Source: Amia ocellicauda
Taxonomy: Eukaryota; Chordata; Actinopteri; Amiiformes; Amiidae
Assembly (NCBI RefSeq): GCF_036373705.1
Contig: NC_089856.1
Span: forward strand, 3,745,001 to 3,809,000
Length of the DNA: 64,000 nucleotides
Reading direction: 5' to 3'
Shown: positions 33,693-47,500 of the stretch, piece by piece
Numbering within the stretch: position 1 is the first letter of the stretch
Layout: every line of letters starts with the position of its first letter
Made by a program: the position numbers and the translations under genes
The notes under the pieces: model-generated
Databases searched by the model: none
The model's input: the letters and a program-made list of their open reading frames with translations, nothing else
What the model was told of the DNA's origin: nothing

Positions 33693-36600
33693 CTGAAACA
33701 GAGAAGAAGAATCTGTTCAGAAAATGCACTATAAAAAAATATGATTAAAACCTTTTTTGTTGCTGATGAGCCCGGGCTGAATAAAGCTTCACAATGTCTC
33801 CTATAAAATTCCTCAACACGTACTTTATTGTCTCTTCCCTAGAACAAAACTGATTGAAGTTTATAGTACATTTAGTTTCCTGTTATTTAATTCACTTGTT
33901 GATTTAGCTGTGCTGTTAAAAATAAAACGCACTTTATTTACCGCTACAAGTCTTTCACTGCTGATGAGAGGAGGATTGTTATGCAGACCAGCGGGATCTT
34001 ACTGTTTGACCAGCATGTGGTTTGACAAAGTGGAGCAACACAGTATCTGCCCTACCTGTCCTGGTTCCCTGGCCGTTCTCCAGGGGAGTGTCTTCAGCGG
34101 GGGGCACTCTGCGGACTCGGGGCACGGGCTTCGGGGGCTCGGGGGTCACGCTGTGCTGGACAGGCGTGGGGTCTGGACACCAGGGGAGGGACAGGACAGT
34201 CAAACACCCACCCACAAGACAAGCCCTGTCTTTGGTCAACTTTCAATTCCTCTTATCTATGAGTAACTATCCCATGACATTCATTTGAAAAAGGCATCGA
34301 CCACATCAAAGCAGAGGAGCTTTTCCAGATCAGCAGGGCCACACGCACCCGGGGACACAAATGGAAATTGGGCTTCAAGGCATTAAAAACAGAAAACAGG
34401 AGACACTTCTTCACACAGAGAGGCGTCACAATCTGAACAAACTCCCCAGCGATGTGGTTGAAGTTGACAATTTGGGAACATTCAAAAACAGACTGGATAG
34501 GATCCTTGATCACTTAGTTATTAATGGACACCAAACGAGCACGATGGGGCGAATGGCCTCCTCTCGATTGGACACTTTCTTCTAATGTTTTTAAAATAGA
34601 ATCTATACTAAACAAAAAAAAATACCCTCGACTCCCCCATCAGTTCACTCTCAGACATCCTCAAATGAACTTGGCAGCCGTGACTCAACATAAAGTAAAG
34701 AGACACACTCGTATATACACACTGGGTTTGGATCTAGCTGTTGTTTGCAATTTGTGGCTCTGAAATTGCTGCTTCACAGCTCGCCTCTTCACCTGAAATC
34801 GGCAGCGGACATCTAATTACGGCCTCCGGGGAGGACCGGCGGTCTAGACAGACGGAAGAACGGGTCCAGGAAGTCTGGCCAGGCCTTTAAAGGCAGGGTG
34901 CGAGATCAGAGAATGATTGACCGTTTCTCGATGTACAAACTCTACCATCCATTCAGCGCCAGCAGTCAGCAGCACAGGATAACGTCACAAGACAGCGGTC
35001 ACACCCGGACCTCGTGGCAGGAATTCACCGGGCAGCCGAGCCTCTGCCCAAGATAAGCTGGCGTAAATTGCATAAAACAAACCAATTAACATGATTTGAG
35101 TTCTGTGTATATTTGGTTTAAAGGTGAAATCGAATCGAGCTTTTAAGCAATTATTGGCGGATTAGCGGAAGGGCACAGCTGGTCTGGCTTCTCGTTGTGC
35201 ATCGACATTTCATCGTTTATATATCAAAATATAATCAGATACGTTGGGTACAACACCAAGCACGTAACTGAGCAGGCTGGCTGAGATTTATGCCCCTGCT
35301 GTGGACGGGAGAGAGGAAACGGGACAGTTTGTGCTCGTGTTCACACGGGGCTCTGTGGACGGATTGTTCTCTTATTCATTTCTGCCTGTTGTTTTAAAAG
35401 CGAACTGCACTGAAGGGAGGTTGGCGGAAAGCTTTTTTCAAAGTGGTGACCTATATTTCATTACATCTGCAGTTTAAGTGCTTCTGGAATAGCTGGAGAT
35501 GTGATTAACCCCCTACACACACACAGACGCACGCACACCGATAGCTGCTCTTACCCGCTCTCGGCTCCTCGGTGCCCGTCTGCGGGAAGAAGAGACAGAC
35601 AGGTCAACTGAGATGAAAGCCTGTTCTGACCATCAATTAGTCATGTTAAAAACACTAAGCTGTCACACACATTTGATCACGATTACAGCGGAAAAGACGC
35701 ATATTAACAAGACGAATGGGTCTCTGTGTCTCAAACTGGAAAGTAATCTGATTCTGAATGAATCTTCACCTCCCAGCGCTCGGGTCGGATTCACAGAACT
35801 CAGTCGTCTCAAAGGCTGGATGAAAGTGCTTCTAGCAGGGAAAAAAGGCTTTTCTGCTTTCTGCGTTGTTAAGCAGCTCGGATGCTCACATAGAATGCTT
35901 AGAGAAATAAAATCTAAATTGCTTGCTGTGTAAATGCAAAAAGACTGCGCTCCCACACTTCAACACAAGAGGTCACTGGTGAGCTGCTTTCAACACTCAA
36001 ATAATCCTTTAAATGAATTAGACAGGGCTTTGTGTTCAGGCTTTAATGAAGTGCCTGTTCAGAAACAACACTGTGTTATTGCCTGAAATACGGTGAGACG
36101 CTTCGTCAGTTACTAAAGGGAGTAGCTATGTGTAGTGAGGAAATGGTATTTACACAGCGCCCCACTTACACACTGCATGTCTTGTGGTGCCGCACATATA
36201 AACAATCGAAAGCGGAAATGGGCGAGGGTGGCTTTGCTGAAGTCCATGCCAAGCCTTTCCTTCTGACCTTATCTGTCACTCATCTGTAATTGATTGATGG
36301 CCTTCATGGCCCAGTTGGTTTTGCTTTTATTGTTTATTGCTGTGTATCCAAATCAAAGGCTGCACTGATCTGGCTTCTGAGATGGTGATGGCGCTGATTG
36401 CACACAGTTCACACACACGTGCTGGATTATTCTATGCTATACTTTGAGATATCAGCTTGCAAAGGGACTGTGTTAATAGACAGACAATAACTTAGATCAG
36501 AATGACTCTAGCACTCTGAGAGCCCTAACCCTGACCATGGCGCTATATACAGTCCCGGAGGTCCAGTCCTACCCCCTGTCCTCGTACCTTGGCCGCCTCC

Positions 36601-39600
36601 ATCCCACTCTGGGCTGTGTCCTTCAGTCTGCGAGTTTCTTCCACTTGGTTCACTTTCCTCTCATCTTTCACTGAGGCCTGGCTCGGCAGCCTGAGAACGA
36701 ACAAGATTTCTGTATTCCCTGTCCCAAACCCGCTTTATACACACACAAACACACACACCGGCCCGGCTCACGTGTGTGCGGCGATGCTTACTTGTCTTCA
36801 GTCTGCTGCACCGGGGGGCTCCAGAGCGGCGAGCGGGGACTGGGGGGCTCGGGGGTGAGCGGGGGGCCCTCCATCAGCCACTGGTCTCGCAGGGACTTCC
36901 TCTGTGGGCCGGGACACAGACAGCTGGGGTAGGGAGTCAAACACAGCCACGGTGGTTTACAGGCCCCAGGGCCGACTCGCGTTCTGGCTCATTTGCCTCT
37001 TACAGAGATTTATAACTTTTTCAGCGGCTTGAAGGTGTACTCCAGCCGTGACTCCCCTGGCTGATGACACGGTTGGATTCTCGTCGTCTCACTCCTGGCC
37101 CTGATGGAAAAGTCTTCTCCTACTTCTACTGTCTGTTGCACCACCATTACAGACAACATTGTCAGGAATGAAAAGCCGGGGCTTAGAGCCGAATCACATC
37201 ACAGAGTGACGGGGCTTTTCAGCTTCAATACAGTCCGGACGAGGGCTGGTCTCTGTGTGTGTGTGTGTTCTTTATACAAATTTAAAAAGGCAACAGTTTC
37301 TTCAGCTAAAAGCATGTACACACTGATTTGCAGTGAGGTGTTGGATTGGGCTGACAGTGTGTGTGTTATTCTCAGCTGTTCTGTATGTGTATTAGTCACC
37401 ATCAGCTCCTGCCCTGAAACAGACGCGGACGTCCAAAATCAACAGCCTGTCTAGCCCACCTCCCCGTCTGCGAGATACTCTGGAGAAAAACACTGACGTC
37501 ACATGACAGTATCTGCTCTGTCGGCTCGCTCATGTAGTCCCGCAGTACCGCACTTGTATGATTTTAGAGCTCATGTCACCCCGCTACAATGAAGTGCGGT
37601 ACCAACCCCTCCGGTCTCCCGAACCTGGATCTCGCAGCCCTGCGGCTTTTGGCGACGGCCTTATTCGCATCGTCATAGCTAGGGCTGTACTGACGTCAGG
37701 CCGGCTTCTCCGTTCAGATGTCAAACTCGGCACCGCAGCTCTTAGGAGACGGATCGGCCGTAAAGACCGCAAAAGCTGTATCGGCGAGGGCTTCTGATCG
37801 TCACTTTAGAACAGTCCAAACAACTGGGTTTGTCAACAGGTTTGTTTTTCGGGGGCCGAGGAGAGGCGATGACGGCCACATGAAAGACTTCTGGATGATG
37901 TATTAAAGCAAAGAACTATACTTTACTCCTTCTCTACACCATCACTAAGTGACTCTGCTTCCAATCAGGGAACAGACAAGATATTTAAGTGCACTCAGAG
38001 AAGCAGAGGGTTTTTTCCACTGTGCTTCTGAGTGCAGTAACTCTCTCTCTCTCTTTCTCTCACACACACACACTCTCACAGACACAAACACACACTCACA
38101 CTCAGACACACTAACTCTCTCTTTCTCTCACACACACTCTCACACGCACAGACACACACGCACACACACTCACACACGCGTACACACACACACAGACACA
38201 CACTCTCATACGCAGACACACGCACACACACACATGCACACACAGACACACACACACACAAACACACACTCACACAGACACACACGCACACACTCACACA
38301 CAGACACACACACACACACTCTCACACACAGACACACACACACAAACACACACACGCACACACACTCACACACAGACACACTCTCACACGCACAGACACA
38401 CGCACACGCACAGACACACGCACACACACGCGCGCACACACACCGACACACACTCTCACACACAGAAACGGCCCTCGCGGTGTGGCTTGTGTTGACTTCA
38501 TCAAGGAAGGGGGGGACGCCCATGTGGGAACAATGGGCGCACACCGTTCGGAGTGGCGCAGAAACAGACACACGAAATGAGCTCAGAGGAGGAAATCAAG
38601 GCGGCGAGAAACGAGAGCAAGTTTCTCCGGAGAGGCCGGGGGAGGGAGGCGCTAACGGTGCCACACGGTATGGTTTCAGACCGACGGCCTCAGAGCCCAC
38701 AGCGTCTCGCAGAAACACTCGGCACCTGCATCTGTGTCCACAAACAAACCGCAGTGTGTTTGCATTTGTGAAATCCTGTCTCTCAATGAAGCCCGGCTGA
38801 ACCACAGAGCACTCGAGTCTCCTGACCCGTGCCGTTTTGCCGTTTGAACGAGAAGACCTGTGTTCTCATCTTTACCGCAGCCTCCTCCCCAGGCCCCCAC
38901 ACGGCCCAAAACGCCACGCCACCGCCCGACCCAGCCGCGTCTGATCCGTGTCTGCGCCGTATTGCGCTCGTTTGCATCATCTCAGGATCGGGGCTGTTTT
39001 CAGAGAGCAGGGGGAATTGATCGCCCAGCCCGGCTCGTACCTTCAGCTGCTGCAGTCTGAGCCGCTCTTCCTCCATCTCCCTCCGGGCGCGCTCCTCTTC
39101 CTCCTGGAGGCGCCTCTTTTCCTGAGGTGGGGGAGACACAACAAAACGTTAGAGGCATTTTCTCCATTAGCGATAATAATAATAAGAACGGTAATAATTC
39201 GGATGATAAAGCTTGATTGCATGCATAGTGCCCTCAGAACACGTTTCACCAAACAACACACAGAGAAATAACACAGCACAGTTTCCGTGTCTGTGACCGC
39301 TCTTGTGTGTTTATCGGCGTTCTCATATGTCACAGATTCAGGCCTGTGGCCCCCCCCCCCCCGGGAAACTGTAACGGGCCGCAGTGGGGGGTCCGGACTG
39401 TCTGAGTGTGGCGTGGGCCGCGTCTGGGCCCGGTGTCGGTTTACGGGGCTGTCCTGCCCAGACTCCGCACACATACGCTGAATTATTTAGTGGCTGGAGA
39501 CGGCAAGGGGAGTGGGGGTCAGCTTACAGAACTGTGTGAGGGTTAGTATGTGAGGGTTAGTGTTAGTGGTGATTGGCCTGCTCCAGCTGTACTGTTTGAT

Positions 39601-39938
39601 GCTAAATGCATGTAAGTCTTTTAGTCGCACACTGTTAATTGACGAGCGCTGAGAAAAACTGAGCCCACCCCTGTCTCAGGCCGGATTAAGACAGCTGGGA
39701 GAGTTGCGCCTTGACACAGAACTGTGGATGTGAGAGTAGAGGTGGGGGGGTAGATCTACTTACACATTTTGTCGAAATGAGTGTTAATATCAGACAGTAG
39801 TCTATTAAAAAAAAAAAAAGACTCAGTAGAGATTTTAAATCTATGAAACAATGCCCAGCCCAGCCCCTGACCCCAGTCCGGCCCCCCACTCACCGCGATG
39901 GCCTGCAGCCTCTGCTGGTATTTCTCGGCCTCGTCCAT
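32173..39938 (-). CDS. palm3: Paralemmin-3
   Basis: Exons: 39945-39894 (ATG at 39938), 39121-39041, 36901-36792, 36690-36588, 35579-35555, 34172-34056 and 33692-32173. All have GT-AG borders and consistent phases, giving 666 codons, close to the roughly 670 of mammalian PALM3. Residues 1-50 form the paralemmin N-terminal coiled coil ([25 protein letters not shown]..., [12 protein letters not shown]). A conserved paralemmin block with [14 protein letters not shown] to KTVHAV lies at about 168-205, and [12 protein letters not shown] near 347. The middle is acidic and Pro/Glu-rich. The protein ends [12 protein letters not shown]: a CaaX box for prenylation plus upstream cysteines for palmitoylation, so it is anchored to the inner plasma membrane. 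The ELQPLLQ and TCQCC(S/A)VM ending favours PALM3 over PALM1, whose ending from memory is CKCCSIM. An upstream coding exon at 56.9 kb could extend the N-terminus. Confidence 0.92.
33693..36587. other. palm3 introns between 33.7 and 36.6 kb
   Basis: These hold two small exons (34056-34172 and the 25 nt exon 35555-35579) and the CR1-like tail at 34280-34590. Otherwise no feature was recognised; a short CA run lies at 35515-35525. Confidence 0.55.
34280..34590 (+). mobile_element. CR1-like LINE 3' fragment
   Basis: The plus strand encodes a degraded RT-LINE C-terminus: [16 protein letters not shown] followed by [10 protein letters not shown], which fits the R-x-x-N-x-W/L-N-x-L-P-x-x-V-V...F-K-x-x-L-D pattern of CR1/L2-type ORF2 ends. 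It is followed by a 3' UTR-like tail ending CTTCTAATG-type sequence. It is 5' truncated and lies inside a palm3 intron next to the exon at 34056-34172. Confidence 0.6.
38040..38463. repeat. Long compound CT/CA microsatellite
   Basis: About 420 bp starting as CTCTCT and becoming CA repeats interrupted by ACTCTCACAC and AGACAC blocks. It lies in the palm3 intron between exons 39041-39121 and 36792-36901. The His-Thr and Val-Cys ORFs over it are artefacts. Confidence 0.95.
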
Positions 39939-39945
39939 GGCGACC

Positions 39946-42900
39946 CTGCAACACACAACAGCAAGAAGAGATTCGGTCAGCTGTCTCTCCTTCAGTACAA
40001 CTGAGGGGGGGCAGTGGCTGATTTCCATCTGTAGTTCCCGGACAGGTCAGAGAGATTACAACATAAAATAAAAACAGAACGAAAAATATTGAAAATAACA
40101 AAGTACGAAGGACTGTGGACAACAGAACAAGAACGGCATCAGCAGAGAAACAGATGCAGCATAAATATCGAACTAACATGCCTTCACTGGATAGTAGATA
40201 CATAATGAGATCAAGTGTCTATTTGGCAATAAATATTGAGCAAACACAACCAACACAGAACAATGTTAGGATATTATATAGAACACAAAACCGAACAGGC
40301 ACGGATGGACACACTGAGTGATTTCTTAAATATATCTTCAAGTTACTGATAAAAGAATGGACAAGAACTATCTCTGTTGAAATCAGAACTCGTTGGAAAG
40401 GTCTGGCCTTCCTGCCCTCAATGCCGCAGCGCTGCTTGTGTTTAGTCGTGTTCAGTGGCACTGCCCCTCCACCAGCACGGGGGAAACTGACTCATCTCCT
40501 GCCGCTGCCCGCAGAGCTGCACCCCGCCGCGCCTCGGCCCGTGAGTCTGGGCGGCTCGGGTTGTGTGCTGCGTGTGTGAGTTCAGCGGGTCAGGAGTGAG
40601 TCGAGTTCACCCCTCTCACCCGGAGCCGGTCGCACTGGCAGATATCGTCGCAATCTGGGAAGGCGATGTAGATATAAATGCACTAATCCTGCCTGCAGCC
40701 CAAACGAGGTCACATGACATACTTTCTATACATCCCTGATTGGCCGACACATCTTAACGTCTGTCTGAGGAAAAAGTTCTCGAGCGATTCTGACACTGTC
40801 CCTCTCCGCGTGCCCTTTTCATCCTCAACCTCATCTCGATGCAATCTTAGACCTAATCTCTCATTGTGGACCAGGCTTCGCCCCGCAGCCGATACTCAAC
40901 CCTGGTCTACACCCCCCCCCCCCCCCCACCCACAGGCCCTGGAGCCGGCGATCGGCCACATCTCCTGACCTTTATGCGAGACCAAGGATCATATTTATCG
41001 CTCCGTATCTGGTTTAAAATACTGTGCGATCTGTTTCGTCTTTACACAGCGGCTTCTGTAATTTTCACTCACAAGAATGGCTTTGGGAAAAGTGCCCAGG
41101 CGAGCGAGAGATGTTTTATATTTCATTTTACTGAGAAATCGCTGTGGGCAGGGAGATTTATTCCCCTGGTTTGAAACCCTGCCAGCCTATTAAAGTCGAG
41201 AGCTTGATTAGGCATAATTTACAGCTGAGCTTTAACTGACACGGTGGAAAACGACGGCTTCAGCTCTCCAGCTAATGGACCCAAAGTGAGGAGAAGCTCC
41301 GAGCCGCTCAGGCCAGCTCCAGCTCACGCGCCAGACGAAATGGAGCTTGACATAACCAGGCTGACGTTAATTAAACCGATCTGGTGTGGTTTTTATTTGT
41401 CACAACAGGATTTGCATATTTAGCTCAAAAAAAAAATAAAGAACGCAAAATGGCCTGCATATGCTGCAGATCGGATAGAGTCACTGTGAAATAGATCCCG
41501 ATAGAGAGGCTCTGAGCCGGGTTGCCAGACTGTGGGCCGCGAGGTGGAACAGTGAGCACTATAGAAGATATGGGGACGCTCACACACATTGTTGGTTTCT
41601 TTTCTTTCACACACACACACACACATCAATAAAGCAACACAGTGCCTATATCCTGAGTGGTTCTCTAGTGCTCTCCTGGTATTTTGCGGAAGTGGGTTCT
41701 GTGTTTTCAGGCTGAAGGGCTTCGAGTGGCCCTCACTGCGGGGAGGAGGAAAGATCACAAGAGGACAGTGTGCTCTGCCAGTCCGTCCAGAATCTTGTGT
41801 GTGTCTGTCTGAGTGTGTGTGTCTGTCTCTGTGTGTGTCTGTATGAGCTGGGGGCAGGGCGGGGGTGGCAGTAATCAGTGCCTTTCCTCTGTCCGCCCTG
41901 CACTGCGTCTACCAAGAGCTCCTCGGGGAACCGGGGGCCTGATGCACACTGACCCGGGCCAGGGAGCCAGAAGGCAGCGGAGATCTATAACCCATTGTAT
42001 CGACGTCTCTCTATAAACCTCCTCCACACCTTCATCCGTTGTGCAGGGTTTCTGGGCGGAAGTCTTCTTACCCCTGTACCGGGCTCTGCGACAACCCCAG
42101 GAGTGGTAAAGTGCAGATAACACGCATCCTGTTGGCTTTGTGCACAACGACTCTTGGCGTCTGAACCGACAGCAGGGATGCCACATCCCCGGAGCCCTTG
42201 GCCTGTGCGTTTCGTACATAATGAGATGATGTGATTCGGGTGGTAACTAATAATCAGATTCACAACAGAATGTGAGGAAGGTGAGAAGGGCGGAGACGTG
42301 CAGGAGAGAAATATCCATTTTCCTCACTCTAATGCTTCCTACCAGAAAGCATCAGGGAGGCAGGACTATTGCTGCCCAAAAGAAACCGGTTCAGATTTAA
42401 AAGCCACATAAAAGTACAAAGGGTTCCTTCACTGCTCCGAGTCACCACAGCAACGCATCCACAACTGACACGAACACAGCCGGATTTTAATGCACAGTGA
42501 AAAGGCTTCAAATTACTTTTTTTTCTTCTCTTTTCTTTCTTTTTTACTCCAGGCACACAGGTTTGCTTTGATTTCACTTCAGAGTCTGCTGCCTGCAAAT
42601 CAAAGCCATACCCAGTGCTGGCGTCTGCAGTTCAGAGGCGTTGGAGCAAAGTGTTGACCTGGTCCTTTGTCCCTAACTCTGGAGTGTCTCCTTCACACTG
42701 TGGCCCCCTATACCGAGACCTCAGGGGGGCTGCTGGGAGCTCCCTGGTCGGGGCGAGATGTGGGACCTGCCAGTTTCTGAGGCTACGCATTCAGTACTCC
42801 CTGTCTACAGCTCTTCTGCACAAACCCCACAGACACAGATTCAAATCTAGGGAGAATCTGGGTGCTTGACTTGCACAATTGGCAATGTGCCCGCTCTACT

Positions 42901-44498
42901 GTACATTAATTAGGCAGGCAGTTTGCGCACCGCAGAAAAGCCGGCTCTTGGATTTGAGCTTGTTCAACACTAAGGGGGGGGGGGTTCAGGCAGTTAAAAG
43001 TTAAGTTAAAGGCAATTAAAACAGCCATCTTGTCTGGCAACTCTCCTATTGGCTAGGAATGCTCCTCTTGCACAAATCATGCCAAAAAGGCCAAGTTCTT
43101 CCTTTCGTTCTTCTCTGCTGCGAAACGGATCTGTTCCAACGGGGGTTCAGTTTCCACATTGTGTGTTTTCATGTGGGATGGATTGCATGGGACGGGTTTC
43201 AGGCCACAACACCTAGTCACCCCTGCCGCCAGGCGAGGCGTGGGAAGTGGTAACGGGGTGCCGAAGATGCAAAAGAAGCCGAAGTCTGAAGTCATGGCTG
43301 AGGTCACTCTCGTGCTGCACCTTAGTTGGTGCCAAGAGTCGCTAGTGCCTGTGGCTTTAATCCAGGCGTGGTAATGGCATGTATTGCGTGGTAATGGCCC
43401 ACTGTGGGCCTGGGCCCTGGAGGAGTTTTGTCGGACGCCTGTGCATTGCCCCTGTCTGCGCAGTCCAGAGCAGATTCCCTGTCCGGCAATGGGCACGACC
43501 CAAATCCCCCTCTCTGATGAAGATGACGGGATACTACCTCACTGAGCGCCATGAGGTCATAAGCTTCATGATTTTAAATATATCGATTTCTTCTTTGGCT
43601 TTGAACATCCGCAATGAACAGGGAGATTCTCAGAACTTGACAATCTATATATTATATATATAGATCTCAACAAAATCACCAGACAACAGCATCTCACTTG
43701 TCCTCAATCCTAAATTAAAATTAATAAAGACCTGGAGTGGGAATCGGAAGCGGCCTCTATTCACACGACTCCAGAGACGTGCCGGTCTGACCGTGTGTGA
43801 GGTAGTGTGAGTTTCCTAACCTGTGAGTCAAAACAGTATTTACACTGTGTTATCTCCGGCTAATCCTCTCTTAAAACCCAGGGGGAGGGACATAAAGACA
43901 GTCTTTGTTGAGCAAAACGCCCCACAGACCTCACCCACACCTGGCTGGGCCCTCTGTGTGGGAGCCTGGCCCCCCCCCAGAGCCAGCGTACACAGGGTTA
44001 ACACGGGGAGCCTGGCACAGATACCAGCACGCTGCTGATGTCAGTGAGCACATTTACACAAGCGATGCAAAGCAGAGAGGGTTTTATTCTGGGTATTAAC
44101 TGAACACTGGGCATTGGCAACTGTCAAACCCCTAACGGGAACAAGACTCAACACGACAAGACACTGCGAGACAATGGCAGAGAGAGAGGTTAGATAACAG
44201 AACATGCTCCCTCTTTCTCCTGGAGATAAAAGAGCACTTGAAAGCAACGGCAAGTCTTAGGCTGCAAAGATGGAAGAGGCCCAAACATTTTCCATCTTAC
44301 TCCACTTTTTGTGATATGCCTGTTGGCTGGAGATACAGCTCTTGTGTGTTACAGCCGCACAATATAGACCCACAATTGTCCATTCCCCTGGAATCTATTG
44401 CCCTCCCCCCTTCCCGTACGCCGCCCCCTCTCGGTAACAGATGCCCGCTCGACTCCCAAGACATGCGCAAACACGAGAGAGGGAGAGAGAGAGAGAGC

Positions 44499-44543
<45 letters not shown>

Positions 44544-47500
44544 GGAATGTGTCCCTCGGCACCCGGCCTGAAATGTTCTATTAGCAGAGCAAGGCAAGCA
44601 TGTTAAGTCTTGATTGACGGAGATGAGGAACGGGGTGATGTATTCGGGGTAGGGGGGGAGGGGAGCTCTTTGTGTGTCAGACTCCCTGGAACAGAACCAC
44701 TGAGTTGTATATGAACGTGCACTTCCTTGCATTCGGCCCCAAAACAGGAAGAAGAGAGAAGTGTTTTTTCGTGATTAAAAAAAAAAGGCCCAACGGCTAG
44801 TAAACCATACAGATGGCATATGACAGGGACGCGCCTAGTGCCGTCGCCACTGCACTGGATTGCCTCAGCTGGTTTCACTGGAAGGCATTGGATTGAACCC
44901 TAAACGGACTCGTTTGTCCTGATTTAGGTGATTGGTTTGCGCTGTTACATTAGCCACTGGAATTGTTTGGGCTGTTTTTGTTCCCCTTTGTTTGCTTTTG
45001 AGGAAGGAAACACAATAGTTACTGAATGGCAGAGGGGTTTCGGGGAAACCGCGTGAGTCCGGCTTGGTGGCTCGCGTGCGGAGCTCCGCTGGAGAACATC
45101 ACCTTCAGTCCGACAAGCTGCAGCTGCTAATAACCGCTTTTCGCGAGCATTGATTGGGCGCTGGAGCCGTAACCAGCAGCGCTCTGGTCGGCGTGCACAA
45201 TCTGCGACTCCTCTTCCCCCTCGCTGCACAGGCTGTCGTGTGAGATCACCGGTTTCTGTTTTTTACTGAATTTATTTCCCCCTGCCCAGATAACTGAACC
45301 CTCCTATTTCACCTCTCTGGGAGTATGGAAACATTCTGGAAAGATGGAATATCGATGGCCTTCTGGGGCAGGAAGAGCCCGTCACATTTCAAATGGCATT
45401 TAAAACTGGAGAAACGGCGGCGCGCTCACGGTCGAGTGAGAAATTAGATTCTCTGTCCTAGAAACCAGTCAAGTAAAGAAGAACATAGTTAGGTTTTCCT
45501 TGTCCTTCATGTTTTATTTAGCTGCTCAGCCAAACTTATCTCAGCAGTCGACCGAGGCAGTCGCTCCAGGACTGCAGCTTAATCATCAATACAGGCTGAC
45601 CAAAGGCTTTGTTAATTTTTATCTGCAGAGTCCTTTTTCACTTCCGATGACACCGTGCATATTTCAGATTCTCAATACTGTCGGCAACACTCTGGTCCGT
45701 ATCAGTGCATCTGTGTCTGTGTCTGTGTGGGGGAGTGAGAGAGAGAGAGATACGCGGAATCTGAAATATTCATTTGCTCACAACAGCCACAGATCCTCAA
45801 AGCAAGTTATCAACGTTTTCAGTGCAAACAGGCAAACCCGATGAAAACACCCCACGATTCCTGTCCGTAATTCAGCAGGTGCGGGAGGTTATGTCAGCCG
45901 ATGCCCCAGGCCGGGACTGGGACAAGGCCAGCGCAGGGAGGGCTGAGTGCTCCAAGAAATATATCTGCTGTGCAATTACATTGCATTAACATCTGGGATT
46001 CCCAAATTCCTCGTTAGCAGTGATGCCAAATCTGTCCTAGTTAACGTTCTTAAACCCTAATTAGTGTCAGATGTGTGAAATTATTTCTTACGGGGGTTAC
46101 TGATTGTATTTTGTTCAAGCCTCTATTTCTGACCTTTCAAGATTTTTATTTTTTTCCCTCTGATTAAGGTCAAGTTAAAGCTGTTGATTGGTGGGAAGAG
46201 GACAGGGGTCAAAGGTCAGAGTTTATGCTCCTATATTGAGAGTAATGCACAACTCCTTCTGAAACACTGTTGCCTGAGAGCATGTATTTAGTTGGTTAAC
46301 TCGGATCTCCACACTGATGTCCGTTACACGCGACTCATTGTCAAAGCGTGGTCTGTAAACCGCAAATACACATCAGCGTGTGTTCCTATCGGAGCATAAA
46401 CTCAGTGACAGAGGAACCGTTACAGCTGTACAGGCAGATGTGTGCATAAGAGACCAAACAGCCTCCTCTTGTGTACCATTAACCTGCTGTTGTCAAAGAC
46501 TGCGTTTGGACCAGCTTACCGTCCCAGTCACAACTGACCCGTGTGACACATAGGGAGATTACGCCCCTATTCGGACACCGTCGTGACACGTTTAGATATT
46601 GGAGGGGACTTGTAAGAGTGTTTCTGCAGCAGTGAATTTGTGCCGTATCCCCCGTGATGCAAACCTGCACGAGCGGCATTGCAGGAGGTGCTTCTGTCAC
46701 AGTGCAATACACTCAAACACCGGCATTCGAACCCCCCCCACCCACAGGAGCTACAGATCACTCCACACCCTGACAACGACAATCATCCGGCGGCCGTCCT
46801 TTCGAGACGCACACACGGATTGTCATCTTAGCTCTGCAGGCTTTCAGCTTTGGTGGAAAAGGACAAAGGAGGGGGGAGGGAGAACACTTCTTAAGAGACA
46901 CCGTGTTTCCAATGGATTCGCACGGAGCGCAACCAGTGATTGTCTCGGTGGCGGTGACGGGATAAGACCCAGACGGGGGTGTGTCGGAGCCGCGGCGTCG
47001 GACACAAACCTGTGTTTACAGTCATTACAGGAGACAAATAATATCCCACTGACAGCAGTCTGAGTGGCGTGTACTGAGAGATCCTGGCTCTCTGGTATAA
47101 ACGGGCCACAGTGGCGAGGTAAGGCAGGAGAGATCAATGCCCCCTCTGTAGGGATATTCCTCCGGCTGGGGCCTCACACAATGGGCCTGTTATTGAAACT
47201 GAAACGAGCACCGTTGGATATTTAAATGCCACGAAAACCACACTTAGTGTCACTTAATACTGGGGAGCTTAGACTTTGCCTTCCACACCCCGAGCTCGCA
47301 GGGAGTTACCTGAACGGTTTTCTCAGAGCCCAGTCACGGTTTTCACTTCTGTCAGGACGTATGAAGCTGAAAAACGTTTTGCATGCCATGAATTCAGCTC
47401 GGATTAATGATTGCCCGAGTCAGGGGTCATATGTGTAGTTGGTCAATCCAGACCTCAAAGCCAGCAGGTGAACTTTACTCTCTAGAGAAGACAATTGGTA

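Noticed and set aside
32162..33696. Plus-strand ORFs of 243 and 251 codons
   Set aside because: They are antisense shadows of the GC-rich last exon of palm3, whose frame carries recognisable paralemmin motifs.
37949..38800. 283-codon plus-strand ORF and overlapping minus-strand Cys-Val ORFs
   Set aside because: The frame is kept open only by the CA array inside a palm3 intron.
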